This document shows positions 5,200 through 6,424 of a stretch of DNA of 6,424 nucleotides, in pieces; the stretch's first letter is position 1; every line of letters starts with the position of its first letter. The notes under the pieces were generated by a model, which was not told the DNA's origin, ran no database searches, and saw only the letters and a list, made by a program, of their open reading frames with translations. Both the position numbers and the translations under genes were made by a program. The DNA comes from Verrucomicrobiota bacterium (GTDB lineage Bacteria > Verrucomicrobiota > Verrucomicrobiia > Chthoniobacterales > UBA10450), in contig QHMQ01000019.1 of the NCBI GenBank assembly GCA_003217835.1, positions 1 to 6,424 on the forward strand, written 5' to 3'.

Positions 5200-6424
5200 C
5201 TATCCTTTTCTCGGTTGCGCGGCAAGTTGGCGCGCATATTCGAGTGTGTCGATGGCATCGACGTTTTTGTCCCGGCGTATGGCTTTGATCCGTGGAAAAC
5301 GCAGCGCGAGTCCACTTGCATGGCGGGTGCTCGGTTGGATCGAATTGAACGCAACCTCGAGCACGATGTTCGGCTTGACCTCACGATAACGGCCGTGATC
5401 GACAATTGTATTTTGTTTGAAATGCTCGGTTAACTCGGCGATCTCCGCATCGGTCAATCCGCTGTAGGCTTTGCCGATTGGTAAAAGTTCGCCGCTCGCT
5501 TCATCGCGCACGGCAAATGTGTAATCGCTCAGCACGGCGTTGCGTTTGCCGTGACCGAGTTCTGCGGCGACAACTACGACATCAAGGGTGGCGAGCTCCT
5601 TCTTTAATTTGAACCAGAACATGCCGCGCTGTCCGGGTGAATAAAAACTTTCTGAATCTTTGATCATCAGGCCTTCGTTCATGCGGCGGCGTGCCTGCTG
5701 GAAGACTTGCTCGATCTCGGCGGCAGAACGTGCGGGAACTATTTCTGCCCTCTGAAACTGCCGCGGCAATTGCAACTGGCCGAGCCGTTCCCGCCGCTCG
5801 CGCAGTGGTATTTTCAACAGTGATCGACCATCAAACCAAAGGAGATCAAAGATAATAAATGCCACCGGAACATCCGCCGCAGCGCCCTCGAATAGATCCG
5901 CGCTATCATTCTTACGACCGAGCCGTTTCTGTAAATCGAAGAACGTGAGGCTTCGACCTTCATCAAAGGCAACAATCTCTCCATTGATAATCAAATCTTG
6001 CTGGAACTTCCGCGCTTGCTCCGCCAGTTCCGGAAATTGATCGGTGATGCGCCGTAAATCGCGCGAAAAAATTTCGACGCGCTGCGCGCTGCGATGAAGC
6101 TGCGCGCGGATACCGTCAAATTTGTCTTCGAGATACACTGTAGCCGCCGCCCCGTGGGCGTCGCTTGTCGATCTTGCATCAACAAACCGCTCCCAGACTG
6201 CTTCTGCCGTTGGCTCGGGAGTCGCCAGCATGCACTTGATTGGACGAAAGAGCGATAATTCCGCGCGATCCAATTCCTTTCGGAAAGCGAGCGCTGCGGT
6301 TGTGCCAATATCGCCCAGCAGCATGTTTGTCTCCTTGACCAGGTCCAGTGGCTCGCCGAACGCGCGGGCGATTGCCTCTTCTACGAGCCCCTCGCGCAAA
6401 CCGATGCGCAAGTCTCCTGTGAGA
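5200..6424 (-). CDS. ATP-dependent DNA ligase, C-terminal part (5' end outside window)
   Basis: At least 407 residues are visible and the frame is open at the right edge, so the N-terminal end is missing; related bacterial enzymes are about 500-550 residues. The enzyme seals nicks through a lysine-AMP intermediate. Counting from the TTG codon at 6411: the end of the helical DNA-binding domain (PLDLVKETN, about 21-29), nucleotidyl motif I EDKFDG (95-100, AMP-accepting K97), motif III region EIFSRDLRR (113-121), NGEIVAFD (143-150, E145), motif IV NEGLMIKD (245-252), motif V WFKLKKE (266-272), then the OB-fold (LDVVVVAAELGHGKRN) and a motif VI-like end RFPRIKAIRRDK (371-382). SDYTFAVRD, KAYSGLTDAEI and SIQPSTRH suggest the bacterial PP_1105-like ligase group, often coded with a nuclease and helicase in a DNA-damage cluster; those partners would lie beyond the right edge. 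The TTG at 6411 is not a credible start, since family sequence continues upstream of it. Confidence 0.93.
   Translation of the reverse strand, partial: LTGDLRIGLREGLVEEAIARAFGEPLDLVKETNMLLGDIGTTAALAFRKELDRAELSLFRPIKCMLATPEPTAEAVWERFVDARSTSDAHGAAATVYLEDKFDGIRAQLHRSAQRVEIFSRDLRRITDQFPELAEQARKFQQDLIINGEIVAFDEGRSLTFFDLQKRLGRKNDSADLFEGAAADVPVAFIIFDLLWFDGRSLLKIPLRERRERLGQLQLPRQFQRAEIVPARSAAEIEQVFQQARRRMNEGLMIKDSESFYSPGQRGMFWFKLKKELATLDVVVVAAELGHGKRNAVLSDYTFAVRDEASGELLPIGKAYSGLTDAEIAELTEHFKQNTIVDHGRYREVKPNIVLEVAFNSIQPSTRHASGLALRFPRIKAIRRDKNVDAIDTLEYARQLAAQPRKG

Noticed and set aside
5058..5288. Plus-strand 76-codon frame running into the ligase
   Set aside because: It overlaps the well-supported ligase gene antisense and its Pro/Thr-rich start is explained by the complement of a Gly/Val-rich stretch.

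Overview
The window looks like an ordinary chromosomal segment of a moderately GC-rich bacterium, most likely from Verrucomicrobiota (inference). The main pointers are a small lipoprotein whose C-terminal module I associate with that phylum, the aroA-cmk-plsC order, and start codons that lack Shine-Dalgarno sequences. No rRNA, tRNA, CRISPR array, transposase or phage gene was seen, and I found no clear new biological system.

Left part, minus strand (83-1245): a response regulator fused through a coiled coil to a PP2C/SpoIIE-type serine phosphatase. It is broken inside the phosphatase domain. The sequence before the break (GHGA) and after it (HHGSVEHDEP...) lie in different frames, and about 13 residues of the domain seem to be missing. 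The upstream frame stops at a TAATG overlap, where a downstream ATG could restart translation. Divergent to it, on the plus strand, is a 129-residue lipoprotein (1437-1826).

Centre, plus strand (1999-4938): a likely operon. aroA (EPSP synthase, shikimate pathway) is followed after 72 bases by cmk (cytidylate kinase), then 11 bases later by a PlsC-type 1-acylglycerol-3-phosphate acyltransferase with a GTG start, then by a small one-helix membrane protein. The genes serve aromatic amino acid, nucleotide and phospholipid synthesis; CMP/CDP also links Cmk to CDP-diacylglycerol chemistry downstream of PlsC. A perfect 8-bp stem-loop lies just after the aroA stop. Two more short hairpins with shared words (GCGTTTGC, CGCAGGC) lie after plsC and in the convergent gap near 5150.

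Right part, minus strand (5200-6424): the C-terminal three quarters or so of an ATP-dependent DNA ligase, with its 5' end outside the window. It converges on the operon across a 261-base gap (4939-5199) that holds a perfect 7-bp palindromic hairpin and no convincing gene.

All calls come from reading motifs by eye; no database search was run.
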